From Thermoanaerobacteraceae bacterium (GTDB taxonomy: Bacteria > Bacillota > Thermoanaerobacteria > Thermoanaerobacterales > UBA4877): a DNA stretch of 34,092 bases. Position numbers and translations under genes: made by a program. The notes beneath the pieces were generated by a model that saw only the letters and a program-made list of their open reading frames with translations, had not been told where the DNA came from and did not search any database. Location of the stretch: positions 1 through 34,092 of the forward strand of contig JASEJQ010000023.1 in the NCBI GenBank assembly GCA_030016635.1, read 5' to 3'. Positions 31,879 through 34,092 of the stretch are shown here, in pieces; the stretch's first letter is position 1; every line of letters starts with the position of its first letter.

Positions 31879-31944
31879 AAATATCACCTGAATATATTAT
31901 GTTTACGCTTTCCATTATAGCGAATATGTCCCATGAGTGCAAGT

Positions 31945-32424
31945 TCAAAGGAGGTTGCTCTTATGGCCCTCAATATAAGAAATATATTTTTTTCTTATAT
32001 CCGGATTATTATTCATAAAACAAATAAAATCGTTAAAGCATTTCATGGTTTGTTCACTTACTGTATGTTCTATCTTTTCGGTCTCAGTTAATATTTCTTC
32101 ATCTGGTACCCCAAGTAAACTGAGAAAATTTGCAATAACGTTATGTCTTTTTATAAGATTTTCACCCAGCAGCCTTCCTTCCTCTTCGAGCATAATAACA
32201 CCATATTTTTCATATTTTATAAGTTTAAGTTCTGATAACTTTTGGACCATTTTAGTTGCAGATGGGGGCTGCACATTGAGAGCAGCAGAAAGCTCATTGA
32301 TCCTGGTAAAACCATTTCTACCAGACAATCTGTAAATCATTTCAAGATAGTCCTCCATAGATGCAGTAAGAGAGTCATCCTCTTTTTTCATATATTCACT
32401 AAAGGTATAAAAGTCCTTCTCCAT
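31945..32424 (-). CDS. mntR: Manganese-responsive repressor MntR (DtxR family)
   Basis: 159 residues with an HTH (NELSAALNVQPPSATKMVQK) and metal-dependent dimerisation domain. All six Bacillus MntR metal ligands are present with a constant offset of 17: D25, E28, H94, E116, E119 and H120, in SMEDYLEMIY, IKRHNVIANF and TETEKIEH. The 17-residue N-terminal extension is extra. GGTGGTAAT precedes ATG. Divergent from the Nramp gene mntH, its expected target. Confidence 0.9.
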   Translation of the reverse strand: MEKDFYTFSEYMKKEDDSLTASMEDYLEMIYRLSGRNGFTRINELSAALNVQPPSATKMVQKLSELKLIKYEKYGVIMLEEEGRLLGENLIKRHNVIANFLSLLGVPDEEILTETEKIEHTVSEQTMKCFNDFICFMNNNPDIRKKYISYIEGHKSNLL

Positions 32425-32481
32425 ATTACCACCCAGGATTATTAATCATATCATTATATGTTCCTGAACTATCAATTATTA

Positions 32482-32510
32482 TTAACTGTAACCATGTTTC
32501 AACATATAAC
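32482..32510 (+). promoter_or_regulatory. Sigma-A promoter of mntH
   Basis: TTAACT (32482-32487), 17-nt spacer, TATAAC (32505-32510), about 100 nt before the chosen start at 32610. No convincing MntR palindrome or manganese riboswitch was seen in this region. Confidence 0.6.
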
Positions 32511-32609
32511 ATAAATTAAAATAGCGAATGAAATTTACCCATGGCTAACTTATTTAATTCGATGCAACAGTTTTATAGGCAAGAAAGTGTTTATAGCTGG
32601 AGGCTTTTT

Positions 32610-33914
32610 ATGCAAAACGATAATGAAGTAAGCCGTAGATTTAAAAATTTAGAGTTAAATATATCCAATCCAGGGATAGATAAGTTAATCAATATAATCC
32701 CATGGATTAAGAAACTGCTTGGATATCTTGGGCCGGCTTTTATAGTCAGTGTGGCATATATTGACCCGGGCAATTTTGCCACAAATATCAGCGGTGGTTC
32801 AACATACAACTATGCGTTAATATGGGTTATTTTATGGAGCAATATGATGGCTATATTTCTACAATGCAATTCAGCTAAATTAGGAATAGCAACAGGGTTT
32901 AATCTATCAGAAATGTGTGGAAGGTTTTTTTCAAAGAAATTAAATATACTATTATGGATTATTGCGGAAATGGCTTCCATAGCAACAACTATGGCAGAAT
33001 TTCTTGGTGGGGCTTTAGGTTTTTATCTCCTCTTCAATATACCTTTATCCATAGCCGGAATTTTAACTGCTGTTGCCACCTTAACTATAACCTATATGGA
33101 GAAATATGGGCAGCGTATTGTGGAGATAATAATTTCAGCTTTTGTTGGGATAATATGTATATCCTATGCTATAGAGATATTCCTTGCAAAGCCAGACTGG
33201 ATAGAGGTTGGTATCCATACATTAATACCGTCGTTGCCAGACGGAAATGCATTACTCATAGCAGTTGGAATGCTCGGTGCAACAGTAATGCCCCACGTCA
33301 TATACCTGCACTCGCAGCTTGTACAGGAGCGCAATACAGGTCTAAACATGGCACAAAAAAGCCATCATCTGGCAATGGAAAAAATAGATATAATAATCGC
33401 CATGAACATTGCATTTATTGTAAATGCAGCAATGATAATTGTCTCAGCTGCAGTATTCTATAAAGAAGGGATGATAGTAGATTCCATAGAGCAGGCCCAC
33501 CGGTCACTCGAACCGCTGCTGGGTCCAATATCGAGCAGTGCATTTGGCATAGCTCTCCTTGCATCCGGCTTTTCGTCTTCTGCTGTAGGTACAATGGCAG
33601 GTGAAACTGTTATGGATGGCTTTATAAATATTAAATTTCCAACCATGCTAAAAAGACTTGTAACAATGATACCAGCCATGGTAATCATTTTGATTGGGAT
33701 AAATCCAATGAAGGCATTGGTATTGAGTCAGGTTTCTTTGAGCTTCGCTCTGCCCTTTGCAATTATCCCAATGCTCATAATTACAGGAAGGCGAGAATTG
33801 ATGGGTGACTTTGTCAACAGCTCATTAACCAAAATGGTTGGACGGGTAATAACCTTAATGATAATAATATTAAACGTGCTTTTACTCATAATGGCATTTA
33901 CAGGAAAAGTATAG
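32610..33914 (+). CDS. mntH: Nramp-family manganese/divalent metal transporter
   Basis: Proton-coupled Mn2+ (and Fe2+) importer, 434 residues from ATG 32610, selected for GGAGGC 5 nt upstream; the upstream in-frame ATG 32541 has no ribosome site. TM1 has the metal-binding DPGN motif (YIDPGNFATN), TM6 the MPH motif (GATVMPHVIYLH). About eleven hydrophobic segments. Divergent mntR is the expected manganese-dependent repressor. Ends just before the tRNA terminator. Confidence 0.94.
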   Translation: MQNDNEVSRRFKNLELNISNPGIDKLINIIPWIKKLLGYLGPAFIVSVAYIDPGNFATNISGGSTYNYALIWVILWSNMMAIFLQCNSAKLGIATGFNLSEMCGRFFSKKLNILLWIIAEMASIATTMAEFLGGALGFYLLFNIPLSIAGILTAVATLTITYMEKYGQRIVEIIISAFVGIICISYAIEIFLAKPDWIEVGIHTLIPSLPDGNALLIAVGMLGATVMPHVIYLHSQLVQERNTGLNMAQKSHHLAMEKIDIIIAMNIAFIVNAAMIIVSAAVFYKEGMIVDSIEQAHRSLEPLLGPISSSAFGIALLASGFSSSAVGTMAGETVMDGFINIKFPTMLKRLVTMIPAMVIILIGINPMKALVLSQVSLSFALPFAIIPMLIITGRRELMGDFVNSSLTKMVGRVITLMIIILNVLLLIMAFTGKV

Positions 33915-33917
33915 AAT

Positions 33918-33942
33918 AAAAAAATCCCGGATCGTCCGGGAT
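33918..33942 (-). terminator. Terminator of the tRNA-Asn-Gly operon
   Basis: ATCCCGGA (33924-33931), TCG loop, TCCGGGAT (33935-33942), then T7 on the minus strand. It stands between convergent mntH and the tRNA genes. Confidence 0.85.
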
Positions 33943-33954
33943 ACTTAATCCTAC

Positions 33955-34029
33955 TGGAGCGGATGACGGGATTCGAACCCGCGGCCCTCGGCTTGGGAAG
34001 CCGATGCTCCACCACTGAGCCACATCCGC
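33955..34029 (-). tRNA. tRNA-Gly (CCC)
   Basis: 75 nt on the minus strand with encoded CCA. Acceptor GCGGATG/CATCCGC, loop TTCCCAA gives anticodon CCC, T-arm GGTTCGAATCC. Confidence 0.93.
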
Positions 34030-34038
34030 ATATATAAA

Positions 34039-34092
34039 TGGCTCCCCAGGCAGGGCTCGAACCTGCAACCTACCGGTTAACAGCCGGTCGCT
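34039..34092 (-). tRNA. tRNA-Asn (GTT), 5' part beyond window
   Basis: 54 nt on the minus strand with encoded CCA. Anticodon loop CTGTTAA (GTT), T-arm GGTTCGAGCCC and acceptor 3' strand CTGGGGA-G; the D-arm and acceptor 5' strand lie outside. Confidence 0.93.

Noticed and set aside
32511-32609. Manganese riboswitch in the mntH leader
   Set aside because: The conserved yybP-ykoY core was not found; the leader is AT-rich without a clear fold.
33728-34015. Minus-strand 95-codon reading frame starting MVEHRLPKPRAAGSNP
   Set aside because: It reads through tRNA-Gly and the antisense of mntH; no ribosome site.

Overview
The window reads as a chromosomal segment of a low-GC, endospore-forming Firmicute, most likely class Clostridia and perhaps a thermophilic Thermoanaerobacterales-like lineage. 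The spore genes (spmA/spmB, ricT, a ytaF-type gene, gin), the Bacillus-like yaaO-tmk-yaaR-holB-ricT/trmN6-rsmI-abrB gene order, pyruvate phosphate dikinase with its regulator, strong AGGAGG ribosome sites and abundant rho-independent terminators support this. The exact genus cannot be read from the sequence alone.

Layout. 1-1071: spmB (cut by the window edge) and spmA. 1202-2990: abrB, then rsmI and a TrmN6-type methyltransferase on the other strand. 2991-5650: an accessory island. It holds a secreted mini-protein made of six perfect GPIIEPY heptapeptides, a divergent XRE-TPR regulator of RRNPP-like architecture, and a peroxiredoxin gene that has lost its 5' third. 5699-9981: ricT, holB, yaaR, tmk and an Orn/Lys/Arg decarboxylase, overlapping or nearly so. 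In Bacillus these adjoin the trmN6-rsmI-abrB group, so the island splits a conserved block.

10305-13791: ppsR and ppdK, the dikinase and its ADP/Pi-dependent kinase/phosphorylase. 13836-15387: an ECF sigma factor and membrane anti-sigma pair. 15781-17890: a ytaF/MntP-family membrane gene and a first split UxaA-family dehydratase (large subunit plus SAF subunit). 18477-20135: an AT-rich HD-GYP protein. 20165-20354: a group II intron 5' relic lying directly behind a terminator.

20399-27946: an acid-sugar catabolic unit. A second split UxaA dehydratase, a KdgT permease, a DUF1537 kinase and a PdxA-type dehydrogenase follow a textbook sigma-54 promoter (TGGCAC-N5-TTGCT) and a 19-bp perfect palindrome that looks like an enhancer site. 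A PrpR_N-PAS-AAA+-Fis activator lies just upstream, with a small ferredoxin gene and the remnant of an M20-type amidohydrolase in between.

27969-34092: a class IV (D-amino acid) aminotransferase, gin (too short to stand out as an ORF), CCA tRNA nucleotidyltransferase with an enlarged HD region, tRNA-Ala and tRNA-Ile behind a perfect sigma-A promoter, a small membrane protein, a type 4 uracil-DNA glycosylase, divergent mntR/mntH, and tRNA-Gly plus a partial tRNA-Asn.

The most novel element is the repeat-peptide/TPR-regulator pair at 3339-5194. It looks like a multi-copy peptide pheromone precursor with a cytoplasmic receptor, but its function is inference.
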